A stretch of DNA of 64,000 nt from NCBI RefSeq assembly GCF_000407505.1, contig NZ_ASWE01000006.1:16793-80792 (forward strand), read 5' to 3'. How positions within the stretch are numbered: position 1 is the first letter of the stretch; every line of letters begins with the position of its first letter. The notes beneath the pieces were generated by a model. The model worked only from the letters and a program-made list of their open reading frames with translations. It made no database searches and had not been told where the DNA came from. A program made the position numbers and the translations under genes. This stretch comes from Enterococcus phoeniculicola ATCC BAA-412 (lineage in GTDB: Bacteria; Bacillota; Bacilli; Lactobacillales; Enterococcaceae). This document shows positions 18,681 to 27,018 of the stretch, one piece after another.

Positions 18681-19172
18681 ATGCGTTATCCAATTATTAT
18701 TTACCCGAATGAATACTTAACAAAAAAAATGGCACCTGTAGAAGCGATTACCGATGAGATTATTGCCTTACTGGATGATTTACATGAAACAATGATCGCA
18801 CATGATGGAATTGGAATTGCTGCTCCTCAAATTGGGAAAAACCTTCGAATTGCGCTTGTAGAGGTTGATGAAGGAGATTTATTTGAACTGATAAATCCTG
18901 AGATTATTGAGACAAAAGGTTCTAGTATAGATGTAGAGGGATGTTTGAGTATCCCTGAAACGTATGGCACCGTTGAACGTGCCGATGAAATAACTGTTCG
19001 TTATTTTGATCGTGAGGGAGAAGAAATAGAGGTAGTAGCGTATGAGTATTTGGCACGCGCTTTTCAACATGAGATTGATCATTTAGATGGAAAACTATTT
19101 ATAGATAAAATGATTGAACAAATTCCAGCAGACCAGCTAGAAACGTATATGGAGGAGCATCAAGATGACTAA
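18681..19172 (+). CDS. def: Peptide deformylase
   Basis: This 163-residue metalloenzyme removes the N-formyl group from nascent proteins. All three motifs are present: GIGIAAPQIG, EGCLSIP (metal Cys) and HEIDHLDG (metal His pair and catalytic Glu). The length fits a type 1 enzyme. It overlaps fmt by 8 nt, so the removing and adding enzymes of formylation are coupled. Confidence 0.95.
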   Translation: MRYPIIIYPNEYLTKKMAPVEAITDEIIALLDDLHETMIAHDGIGIAAPQIGKNLRIALVEVDEGDLFELINPEIIETKGSSIDVEGCLSIPETYGTVERADEITVRYFDREGEEIEVVAYEYLARAFQHEIDHLDGKLFIDKMIEQIPADQLETYMEEHQDD

Positions 19173-20106
19173 AGTAGTATTTATGGGGACACCTGCATTT
19201 TCAGTTCCTATTTTAGAAGGACTCATTGAACAAGGCTATGATGTACAGGCTGTTGTTACACAACCGGATCGCCCAGTGGGAAGAAAAAAAATCATTACAG
19301 CAACTCCTGTAAAAGAAGCTGCGCTTGCCCATCATTTACTTGTTTTACAGCCAGAAAAAATCTCTAGTTCACCAGAGATGGAAAAAATTCAAGAACTTAA
19401 GCCAGACATTATTGTAACAGCTGCGTTTGGTCAATTTTTACCTGAGAAATTGCTACAGGTGCCTACACATGGAGCAGTAAATGTTCATGCATCGTTGTTG
19501 CCTAAATATCGTGGAGGAGCTCCTGTTCATTATGCAATCATCAACGGGGAAACTGAAGCAGGTGTAACGATTATGGAAATGATTAAGAAGATGGATGCGG
19601 GTGGAATTTTTTCTCAAGGAAAAGTAGCCATTACGAAACAGGATGATGTAGGAACGATGTTTGAGAAACTTAGCCTTTTAGGAAGGGACTTGTTGCTTGA
19701 AACTTTGCCTAACATTCTTTCTGGTGAGTTGACACCTATACCTCAAAAAGAAGAGGATGTGACATTTTCACCTAATATTTCACGTGAAGAAGAAGCGGTT
19801 AATTGGGAGAAAACAGCAGAAGAGGTGGATAATCAAGTTCGCGGCATGCGCCCTTGGCCAATTGCTTATACAACATATGGTGATATACGTTGGAAGCTTT
19901 GGGCGACGGAGCCACTGGATGAAACAACAGACGAGAAGCCCGGTACAATTATTCATCGGAGTAAAAAAGAGCTTTGGATTGCTTGCGGGAACAAGAGTGT
20001 CTTAGCAATCAAAGAGCTTCAGCCAGCAGGTAAGGCAAAACAAGACATACAAGCCTTTTTAAATGGGGTTGGACAATCAGTAACTACGGGACAGCAGGTG
20101 AACTAA
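19165..20106 (+). CDS. fmt: Methionyl-tRNA formyltransferase
   Basis: This 313-residue enzyme formylates initiator Met-tRNA using 10-formyl-THF. The formyltransferase core contains NVHASLLPKYRGGAPVHYAI and the C-terminal domain is intact. The ribosome site GGAGG lies inside def. The stop shares its last base with the ATG of rsmB. Confidence 0.95.
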   Translation: MTKVVFMGTPAFSVPILEGLIEQGYDVQAVVTQPDRPVGRKKIITATPVKEAALAHHLLVLQPEKISSSPEMEKIQELKPDIIVTAAFGQFLPEKLLQVPTHGAVNVHASLLPKYRGGAPVHYAIINGETEAGVTIMEMIKKMDAGGIFSQGKVAITKQDDVGTMFEKLSLLGRDLLLETLPNILSGELTPIPQKEEDVTFSPNISREEEAVNWEKTAEEVDNQVRGMRPWPIAYTTYGDIRWKLWATEPLDETTDEKPGTIIHRSKKELWIACGNKSVLAIKELQPAGKAKQDIQAFLNGVGQSVTTGQQVN

Positions 20107-21470
20107 TGGGAAAAAAGATTCCAGCAAAAATTAAGAAATCCGTTCGGTTTGTTGCTCTAGACACGCTAGAACGCGTAAATAAAGGTGGCGCCTATTCTAA
20201 TTTATTATTGAATGATATGATGTCTAAAGCCAAACTAAGTGAAAAAGATGGCCGTTTGTATACAGAGCTAGTTTATGGGACAATTAGTCGCCGTCTGTTA
20301 CTCGAGTTTTATCTGCAGCCATTTATTGCAAAAGCAAAAAAAGTAGATGATTGGGTGGTAACGCTCCTATGTCTTTCTCTTTATCAATTGGAATTTTTAG
20401 ATAAGGTTCCAGCACATGCTGTGTTAAATGAAGCTGTTGAGATTGGTAAGGCAAGAGGAAACGTGGGAATTGGTAAATTTGTTAATGGCGTTTTACGTTC
20501 CATTCAAAGAGAAGGTCTGCCGAAGATTACTTCTATAAAAGACCCAATGACCCGTTTATCTGTTGAAATTAGTATGCCGCTGTGGCTAACCAAAAAGCTA
20601 GTGGAGCAGCTGGGTGTTGAAGAAACCCTTAAACTAGGACTTTCTCTTTTTGAAGTAAGTCATGTGAGCGCCCGAGTGGACACAAGAATGGTTGAAAGAG
20701 AAGAAGTCATTGCGACTTTGGAAGAAGAAGAAGGAATCTTTGCACGAGAAAGCGTGGTTTCCCCTTATGGAGTAGTTGCAGAAAAAGGCTATTTGGCTAA
20801 TAGCAGATTATTTCAGTATGGGTTAATGACGATTCAAGATGAAAGCTCTATGCTTGTGGCACCGGCTATGCAAATTCAAAAACACCATAAAGTACTTGAT
20901 GCATGTGCTGCACCAGGTGGAAAAACAACTCATATTGCCACCTTCCTTGATCCGACATTTGGCGGAGAAGTCACTGCTTTAGATATTCACGATCATAAAG
21001 TGAAGCTTATTGAAGAGAATGCTCGCAGATTGCGTGTAGAAGAGGCTATCCATGCCCAAAAAATGGATGCTAGAGCGATTCATGAACAGTTTGAGCCAGA
21101 AAGCTTTGACCGTATTTTAGTAGATGCACCTTGTTCTGGATTAGGACTTATGCGTAGAAAGCCCGATATTAAGTACCATAAAAAATTAGAGGATTTTTTA
21201 CAGTTGCAAAAAATTCAATTAGAAATTTTAGAAAGTGCGGCCCCAACACTAAAACATTCGGGTATAATGACATATAGTACATGTACAATTACAAAAGAAG
21301 AGAACCAAGAAGTAATTGAAACTTTCTTAGCAGCTCATCCAGAGTTTGAAAAAGTTGAAGTCACTGTTAATCCGCAGATTCAAGATGCGGTGTCAGACGA
21401 CCAGTTGACATTGTATCCTCATCAATATATGACTGATGGGTTCTTTATCTGTTGTTTACGTAAAAAGTAG
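20106..21470 (+). CDS. rsmB: 16S rRNA (cytosine-967-C5) methyltransferase
   Basis: The protein is 454 residues. An N-terminal NusB-like RNA-binding domain is followed by a SAM-dependent methyltransferase domain. SAM motif I is LDACAAPGGKTTH. Both catalytic cysteine motifs are seen (VDAPCSGLG and YSTCTI). It methylates C967 of 16S rRNA. Its start overlaps fmt by one base. Confidence 0.93.
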   Translation: MGKKIPAKIKKSVRFVALDTLERVNKGGAYSNLLLNDMMSKAKLSEKDGRLYTELVYGTISRRLLLEFYLQPFIAKAKKVDDWVVTLLCLSLYQLEFLDKVPAHAVLNEAVEIGKARGNVGIGKFVNGVLRSIQREGLPKITSIKDPMTRLSVEISMPLWLTKKLVEQLGVEETLKLGLSLFEVSHVSARVDTRMVEREEVIATLEEEEGIFARESVVSPYGVVAEKGYLANSRLFQYGLMTIQDESSMLVAPAMQIQKHHKVLDACAAPGGKTTHIATFLDPTFGGEVTALDIHDHKVKLIEENARRLRVEEAIHAQKMDARAIHEQFEPESFDRILVDAPCSGLGLMRRKPDIKYHKKLEDFLQLQKIQLEILESAAPTLKHSGIMTYSTCTITKEENQEVIETFLAAHPEFEKVEVTVNPQIQDAVSDDQLTLYPHQYMTDGFFICCLRKK

Positions 21471-21483
21471 TGAGGTGAATGGA

Positions 21484-22245
21484 ATGAACATTTATTTTCA
21501 ATCAGATGTTGGAAGACGTAGAAACTCAAATCAAGATTATACCAATCTTTTTAAGAACAAACATGGTATTCAGTTAGCAATTTTAGCAGATGGCATGGGT
21601 GGACATTTGGCAGGAGATGTAGCAAGCCAGATGGCTGTAAATGATCTGGGAAACGCATGGGAAGAGGCAGAAATTCTTGATGAAGAGAAAGCTGCACAAT
21701 GGTTTATTCAGCAACTTCAACTAGAGAATGATCGAATCTATGAGAAGGGGCAGTCCATGCCAGAATATAACGGCATGGGAACAACAGTTGTTGCAGTCGC
21801 TATATTTGAACATAATTTTGTGATTGCAAATGTTGGTGATAGCCGCGCTTACTTAATTCGTAATCAAAAAATTCTTCAGCTGACTGAAGACCATTCTTTG
21901 GTGAATGAGCTAGTAAAGTCTGGCGAAATCAGTAAGGAAATGGCGGCAAATCATCCACGTAAAAATGTATTAACACGTTCGGTTGGCATGCCCGGTCTTT
22001 TGGAAGTCGATGTTACAAATCAGGAATGGTTGGATAAAGACTTTGTTTTGTTGTGTTCAGATGGGCTAACAAACATGGTGAGTGAAGAAGAAATAGTCAA
22101 CGTTGTCCATGGTACAGGGAGTCTTGAAGAAAAAGTCAACGAATTAATTGAAAAAGCCAATGCTGCAGGTGGCGCAGACAACATTACAGTATTAATCATT
22201 CAGTGTGAGGAGGAAGGGCCATGCTTGAAATCGGGCGAAAATTAA
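21484..22245 (+). CDS. stp: PP2C-type Ser/Thr phosphatase Stp (IreP/PrpC)
   Basis: This 253-residue metal-dependent phosphatase reverses PrkC phosphorylation. PP2C motifs: [23 protein letters not shown] and GGADNITV. The ATG at 21484 follows GTGAGGTGA; an upstream frame opening at 21436 lies inside rsmB and was rejected. Its last 25 bases overlap prkC, a conserved arrangement. Confidence 0.94.
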   Translation: MNIYFQSDVGRRRNSNQDYTNLFKNKHGIQLAILADGMGGHLAGDVASQMAVNDLGNAWEEAEILDEEKAAQWFIQQLQLENDRIYEKGQSMPEYNGMGTTVVAVAIFEHNFVIANVGDSRAYLIRNQKILQLTEDHSLVNELVKSGEISKEMAANHPRKNVLTRSVGMPGLLEVDVTNQEWLDKDFVLLCSDGLTNMVSEEEIVNVVHGTGSLEEKVNELIEKANAAGGADNITVLIIQCEEEGPCLKSGEN

Positions 22246-24233
22246 ACGGCCGATATAAAATTATCGGAAATATTGGCAGCGGTGGTATGGCAAATGTTTT
22301 TCTTGCACATGATTTGATTTTAGATCGTGATGTTGCAGTAAAGGTTCTGCGTTTTGACTTTCAAAATGATACGGCAGCAATTCGCCGGTTTCAAAGAGAA
22401 GCGTTAGCAGCTACTGAGCTTGTTCATACTAATATTGTGAGTGTGTATGATGTTGGTGAAGAAGAAGGAATGCAGTATTTAGTAATGGAATATGTAAAAG
22501 GGATGGATTTGAAGAGATACATTCAGACTCATTACCCGATTCCTTACGCAACAGTTGTTGATATTATGCAGCAGATTCTATCTGCGATTTCATTGGCCCA
22601 CGATCATCGAATTATTCATCGAGACTTAAAGCCTCAAAATATTTTGATGGATGAAAATGGTACAGTCAAAATTACTGATTTCGGGATTGCGATTGCACTT
22701 TCTGAAACCTCTATTACACAAACGAATACAATGTTGGGCTCTGTTCATTATCTTTCTCCCGAGCAAGCAAGAGGAAGCATGGCAACAAAACAATCAGATA
22801 TTTATGCCTTAGGAATTATTTTGTATGAGTTGATGACTGGAAATGTACCTTTTGATGGCGAATCTGCTGTAACTATTGCGTTAAAGCATTTTCAAAATGA
22901 ATTACCCTCTATAAAAAATTATGATAGAAATGCACCGCAGTCAATGGAAAATGTCATTCTAAAAGCGACAGCAAAAGATACCGCAGATCGCTATAAAACA
23001 GCAGAAGAGATGAGTCATGATTTGGCGACAGTATTGTCTCCTGAGCGATTAAATGAACCCGCATGGAAGCCAGTTGCCATGTTAGACGAGACAATAGCAT
23101 TGCCTGATATGAAAGAAGAGCTGGCGAAAAAACAGCCACCTGTTGTCCCACAGGAAAAACCGGAAAATAAGGTGGCGGAAGCGCCAGAAGAACCAAAAAA
23201 GAAGAGAAAACGACGCTGGCTTATTCCCTTGTTCATTATTTTTATTTTGGCGTTGGGTGGTGTGGGCTATCTTTGGGCAACGAGCGGAAGTAAAGATATT
23301 CCAGTTCCAGATGTATCGAACCTGACAGAAGCAGAAGCCATTGCTGAGCTGGAATCTAAAAATCTAAAAGTTGCAAGGGAAACAGAAAAGATTCCAGACG
23401 ATAAAATTGAGGAAGGTCTTGTTGTTAAGACAGATCCTGCTGCAGGAACAGATGTAAAAGAAGGTAGTAATACAGAGATCATTCTATTCATCAGTTCTGG
23501 AACGAAAAAAATTTCGTTGAAGGACTATGAAGGGGAACAAATAGATGATGCGGTTGCTGAGTTAAAAGGCTTGGGATTTTCTGAAAATCAAATTAAAATT
23601 GTTCAGACTTACGATGAAAGTGTTGAAGAGGGTGAAATTATCACACAAAATCCTTCTAAGGATGATGAAGTAGATCCTAAATCAGATACTATTTCATTTA
23701 CAGTAAGCAGAGGAAAAGAGACCGTTACGCTAGAAAATTATATTGGAAAAAGTTATCAAGATGCGTTAGATGATTTAACAAGCAAAGGGATTTCTACTAG
23801 CCAAATTCAAATAGAGTATCAAGAATCTGATGAAAGTCCTAATATGGTCATTGATCAAAACTTCTATAGTGGAACAGAGGTTGTTCCTAGTGAGGCTTCT
23901 CTTGTTTTGTATGTGAGTAAAGAACGTGAGAAAATAAAATTAGACGATATCAGTAGTTACTCAAAAAAAGATGCGAGAGACTATCTAAATGAAATTGGGA
24001 TGACGATTAGTGAGCAGGAAGAGTACAGTGATACTGTTAGTTCTGGTCAAGTTATTCGGACTGATCCTAGTGGTGGGGCAGAGCTTCAAAAGGGCAGTAC
24101 GGTGAAAGTTATTTTCTCTAAGGGGAAAGATCCAGCTACTGAGGAAACTACATCAGAAGATAAGAATAAGCCTAAAGAAGCTGACAAAACGACTGATTCT
24201 CCTGATTCAAAAGAAGATACAAATCAACCTTAA
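22221..24233 (+). CDS. prkC: PASTA-domain Ser/Thr kinase PrkC (IreK)
   Basis: This 670-residue membrane kinase senses muropeptide or lipid II and controls wall homeostasis. The kinase domain (about 10-270) has [25 protein letters not shown] and DFGIA. A basic stretch and one transmembrane helix (about 331-352) follow, then four PASTA repeats outside (about 358-634). Enterococcus faecalis IreK is usually described with five, so this protein may be one repeat shorter. The tail is an acidic, low-complexity Thr/Lys/Asp segment. IreK is known to contribute to cephalosporin resistance in enterococci. Confidence 0.94.
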   Translation: MLEIGRKLNGRYKIIGNIGSGGMANVFLAHDLILDRDVAVKVLRFDFQNDTAAIRRFQREALAATELVHTNIVSVYDVGEEEGMQYLVMEYVKGMDLKRYIQTHYPIPYATVVDIMQQILSAISLAHDHRIIHRDLKPQNILMDENGTVKITDFGIAIALSETSITQTNTMLGSVHYLSPEQARGSMATKQSDIYALGIILYELMTGNVPFDGESAVTIALKHFQNELPSIKNYDRNAPQSMENVILKATAKDTADRYKTAEEMSHDLATVLSPERLNEPAWKPVAMLDETIALPDMKEELAKKQPPVVPQEKPENKVAEAPEEPKKKRKRRWLIPLFIIFILALGGVGYLWATSGSKDIPVPDVSNLTEAEAIAELESKNLKVARETEKIPDDKIEEGLVVKTDPAAGTDVKEGSNTEIILFISSGTKKISLKDYEGEQIDDAVAELKGLGFSENQIKIVQTYDESVEEGEIITQNPSKDDEVDPKSDTISFTVSRGKETVTLENYIGKSYQDALDDLTSKGISTSQIQIEYQESDESPNMVIDQNFYSGTEVVPSEASLVLYVSKEREKIKLDDISSYSKKDARDYLNEIGMTISEQEEYSDTVSSGQVIRTDPSGGAELQKGSTVKVIFSKGKDPATEETTSEDKNKPKEADKTTDSPDSKEDTNQP

Positions 24234-24384
24234 ACAAAATTATTATAGTTTGTAAGAAGAGGAAGAAAATCCTATCCGATTTTCTTCCTCTTTTTTATTG
24301 AACAGGAAAACAAACACAGGAATTTTTCCCATCTTGAAAAAGAGTGTGTTAGAATAAATAAGACAAAAGAGATTGCTTTAGGAG

Positions 24385-25272
24385 GTGTCATTTATTAAAG
24401 GACAGATTAGAAAAGCACTAAGCGGATTTTATTATATATATTCAGACGGTGAGACTTATCAGACGCGTGCTCGAGGAAATTTTCGAAATAGACAAATCAC
24501 TCCCTTAGTGGGCGATGAAGTCATTTTTGAAAGTAGTAGTTTGACGGATGGCTACTTATTGGAAATTATGCCTCGTGAAAATGAATTGGTGCGTCCCCCG
24601 GTAGCAAATGTAGATCAGGGCGTTGTAGTAACTAGTTTAGTTGAACCAGATTTTTCCTATAATCTACTTGATCGGTTTTTAGTGACGCTGGAAAATAAAG
24701 GGATTGAACCCATTATTTATTTAAGCAAGACAGATTTAGATCCAACCAATCCGCTAATTAAAGAAGTCAAACAAGTCTATGAAGCGATTGGCTATACGGT
24801 CATCATTCCAAAAAAGGAACAAGAAGTTACCGAGCTAGAACGACAATTTCCTGAAAGAGTAACGGTTTTTATGGGACAATCTGGTGCAGGAAAATCAACA
24901 TTGCTTAATCGGCTTGCCCCGCATTTAGCACTAGAGACTGCTGAAATATCAGAAGCGCTGGGACGAGGAAAGCATACAACCCGGCATGTTGAGCTACTTC
25001 CTATTTATGATGGTTTAGTTGCTGACACACCTGGATTTAGTGCCATTGAGTTTTTAGAAATTCAAGCGGTTGATTTACCTAAGGAATTTCCTGAATTTGT
25101 AAAAGCTGCTCCATTTTGTAAGTTTCGTGAGTGTAAGCATGATAAGGAGCCTTCTTGTGAGGTAAAAAGACGAGTAGAAACAAAGGAAATTGCACAAACA
25201 AGATATGAAAACTATAAACAATTTTTACAGGAAATAGAAAATAAACGACCTGTTTATAAAAAGAAAAAATAG
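24385..25272 (+). CDS. rsgA: Ribosome small-subunit GTPase RsgA
   Basis: This roughly 292-295-residue circularly permuted GTPase matures the 30S subunit. An N-terminal OB fold (QIRKALSGFYYIY...) is followed by SKTD (G4), GQSGAGKST (G1) and DTPGFS (G3). A C-terminal zinc site (CKFRECKHDKEPSC) is complete. The only canonical in-frame start is GTG 24385, but its G is the last base of the AGGAGG site (24380-24385). An ATT at 24394 lies exactly 8 nt after the site and would give MKGQIRKALSG, a more family-like N terminus. I give the outer limit but think ATT 24394 is the likelier start. Confidence 0.92.
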   Translation: MSFIKGQIRKALSGFYYIYSDGETYQTRARGNFRNRQITPLVGDEVIFESSSLTDGYLLEIMPRENELVRPPVANVDQGVVVTSLVEPDFSYNLLDRFLVTLENKGIEPIIYLSKTDLDPTNPLIKEVKQVYEAIGYTVIIPKKEQEVTELERQFPERVTVFMGQSGAGKSTLLNRLAPHLALETAEISEALGRGKHTTRHVELLPIYDGLVADTPGFSAIEFLEIQAVDLPKEFPEFVKAAPFCKFRECKHDKEPSCEVKRRVETKEIAQTRYENYKQFLQEIENKRPVYKKKK

Positions 25273-25284
25273 GAGGTAACAAGA

Positions 25285-25935
25285 ATGAAGATTGCACCAT
25301 CCATTTTAAGCGCAGATTTTGCAAATTTACAAAGAGATGTTCAATTAGTTGAAAAAGCAGGGGTAGACTATATTCATGTGGATGTTATGGACGGTCAATT
25401 TGTGCCGAACATAACTATTGGAGCAGGAGTTGTAGCCGCATTACGTCCAGTAACAAAATTACCATTAGATGTGCATTTAATGATTGCAAATCCAGAAAAT
25501 TTCATTGATGATTTTGCAAAAGCAGGCTCCGATATCATTATGGTTCATGTAGAGGCCACACCTCATATACATCGTGCAATTCAAATGATTCAAGCTCATG
25601 GAGTGAAGTCTGGAGTGGTTATTAATCCTGGAACACCTGTAGCATCGATTGAGCATGTCCTTTCAATGGTGGACCAGGTCTTAGTGATGACAGTAAATCC
25701 TGGCTTTGGAGGTCAGAGCTTTATTGAGGAATGTGTTGGAAAGATTGCTGAGCTTTCTGCTATTCGAAAAGAAAATGGCTATAAATATGAAATTGAGGTA
25801 GATGGTGGAATTGTACCTGAGACCGCTGAAAAATGTAAAGCTGCTGGAGCAGATGTATTCGTAGCAGGTTCTTACATTTATTCTGCAGAAGATCCAACCC
25901 AACGAATTGATTTATTAAAAGAGGCGTTACGATAA
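25285..25935 (+). CDS. rpe: Ribulose-phosphate 3-epimerase
   Basis: This 216-residue TIM barrel interconverts ribulose-5-P and xylulose-5-P. Family motifs HVDVMDGQFVPN, VHLMI and MTVNPGFGGQ are intact, as is the late EVDGGI strand. It follows rsgA by 12 bp with an AGGAGG site and precedes thiN by one base, as in Bacillus. Confidence 0.95.
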   Translation: MKIAPSILSADFANLQRDVQLVEKAGVDYIHVDVMDGQFVPNITIGAGVVAALRPVTKLPLDVHLMIANPENFIDDFAKAGSDIIMVHVEATPHIHRAIQMIQAHGVKSGVVINPGTPVASIEHVLSMVDQVLVMTVNPGFGGQSFIEECVGKIAELSAIRKENGYKYEIEVDGGIVPETAEKCKAAGADVFVAGSYIYSAEDPTQRIDLLKEALR

Positions 25936-25936
25936 G

Positions 25937-26575
25937 ATGAATATTTTAGTTGTAGCCGGAGCGAATCCGCAAACGTGGCCGGAAATCCTTCCTTCTGAGT
26001 TTGATATTTTTGTAGGTGTAGATAGAGGAGGTCTTTTTCTTTTAGAAAGAGGATTTCCTTTAGATATAGCCATTGGTGATTTTGATTCTTTAGCAAGAAA
26101 AGAAAAGATATCTGTCCTTGAACAAGCAAAAGAAGTGATAGAATCACAGCCCGAGAAAGATGACACGGACACGCAGCTCGCTTTACAACATGTGTTTCGG
26201 ACATTTCCAGAAGGGAATGTTACATTAATTGGAGCTACAGGTGGACGCTTAGACCACTTGTTATCGAATCTCTGGCTAGGACTAGAGCCGCGATTTTTCC
26301 CATTCTTGTCGCGATTTGTACTGAAGGATAGACAAAATAATGTACGATTCTATTCTCCAGGAAATTATCGAATCTACAAAGAGCCGCAGATGAAGTATCT
26401 TGCGTATTGTTGTTTAACACCTGTGGAAAACCTTTCTTTGTTTGAAAGTAAATATTTGCTGGAAAATGTGGCTGTTTCTTATCCTTATTCTTATGCAAGT
26501 AATGAGTTTGTTACAGAGACTGCTAGTTTTTCATTTGGGAAGGGGATCATTGCGGTAATCCAAAGTAAAGATTAA
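25937..26575 (+). CDS. thiN: Thiamine pyrophosphokinase
   Basis: This 212-residue enzyme converts thiamine plus ATP to TPP. It has the family N terminus with GVDRGG, the IGDFDS metal site and the ATGGRLDH segment. It is the last gene of the yicC-to-thiN run. It pairs functionally with the TPP-controlled importer ThiT in this window, although no riboswitch precedes thiN itself. Confidence 0.92.
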   Translation: MNILVVAGANPQTWPEILPSEFDIFVGVDRGGLFLLERGFPLDIAIGDFDSLARKEKISVLEQAKEVIESQPEKDDTDTQLALQHVFRTFPEGNVTLIGATGGRLDHLLSNLWLGLEPRFFPFLSRFVLKDRQNNVRFYSPGNYRIYKEPQMKYLAYCCLTPVENLSLFESKYLLENVAVSYPYSYASNEFVTETASFSFGKGIIAVIQSKD

Positions 26576-26628
26576 TAAGAAAAAAGGGTATACTGATGTG
26601 AGCTTGCCCATAATTAAACTGATAGCAG

Positions 26629-26677
26629 CACTGCCGTTACATTCATGAAAATTGATAGGTGACGGTGGTGTTTTTTT
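26629..26677 (+). terminator. Terminator after thiN
   Basis: CACTGCCGTTAC (26629-26640) pairs with GTGACGGTGGTG (26659-26670), with three G-U pairs. Seven T follow. Confidence 0.75.
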
Positions 26678-26700
26678 GCTGCTTAAAAATCAGCAAATGG

Positions 26701-26813
26701 AGGTCGGAACAGAAGTGTTCAGCTTATTTTCGAAGGAGCTGCTTCTGTTCCCGCCGTTTATTAAGATTTTACAAAGGTGTGGAATAACTTAATTAGTTAT
26801 GTCCCACCTTCTT
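26701..26813 (+). repeat. Dispersed two-module structured repeat, short reference copy (copy 3)
   Basis: Module A has perfect 10-bp arms GGAACAGAAG (26706-26715) and CTTCTGTTCC (26742-26751). A TTTATTAAGATTTTAC linker leads to module B, a hairpin with AAGGTG...AATAACT and AGTTATG...CACCTT arms (26774-26810). The same layout recurs at 161, 1640 and 37080. It sits between the thiN terminator and the DnaA-box cluster. Confidence 0.75.
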
Positions 26814-26904
26814 GTGGATAACTAAGAACGGGTAAAAAAAGCTTGCACATGTGGATAAGTATTTCTAAAGAAAAACAGGAAATTATACACAAGATTGTGG
26901 ATAA
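26813..26904. promoter_or_regulatory. Cluster of four perfect DnaA boxes
   Basis: TGTGGATAA occurs at 26813-26821, 26850-26858 and 26896-26904 (TTATCCACA on the minus strand). TTATACACA occurs at 26883-26891. All four fit TTATNCACA. An AT-rich stretch (26905-27000) and the acnA promoter lie to the right. dnaA and dnaN are absent, so this is unlikely to be the chromosomal origin. Confidence 0.8.
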
Positions 26905-26955
26905 CACAATGATGTTAGATTAGAATTAAATGATAAAAATTAATTTAAAATGAAT

Positions 26956-26983
26956 TTACAATGAGAAATAAAATAGGTATACT
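26956..26983 (+). promoter_or_regulatory. Promoter of acnA-icd
   Basis: TTACAA (26956-26961) and TATACT (26978-26983) have a 16-nt spacer. The start of transcription would be near 26990, 86 bp or more after the last DnaA box. Confidence 0.55.
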
Positions 26984-27018
26984 AATTCTTATGAAATAGC
27001 TTGGTAAGGAGTGAAGAA

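Noticed and set aside
26813..27000. Chromosomal origin of replication
   Set aside because: DnaA boxes and AT-rich DNA are present, but dnaA, dnaN and the usual origin neighbours are missing; a secondary DnaA-box cluster is the safer reading.
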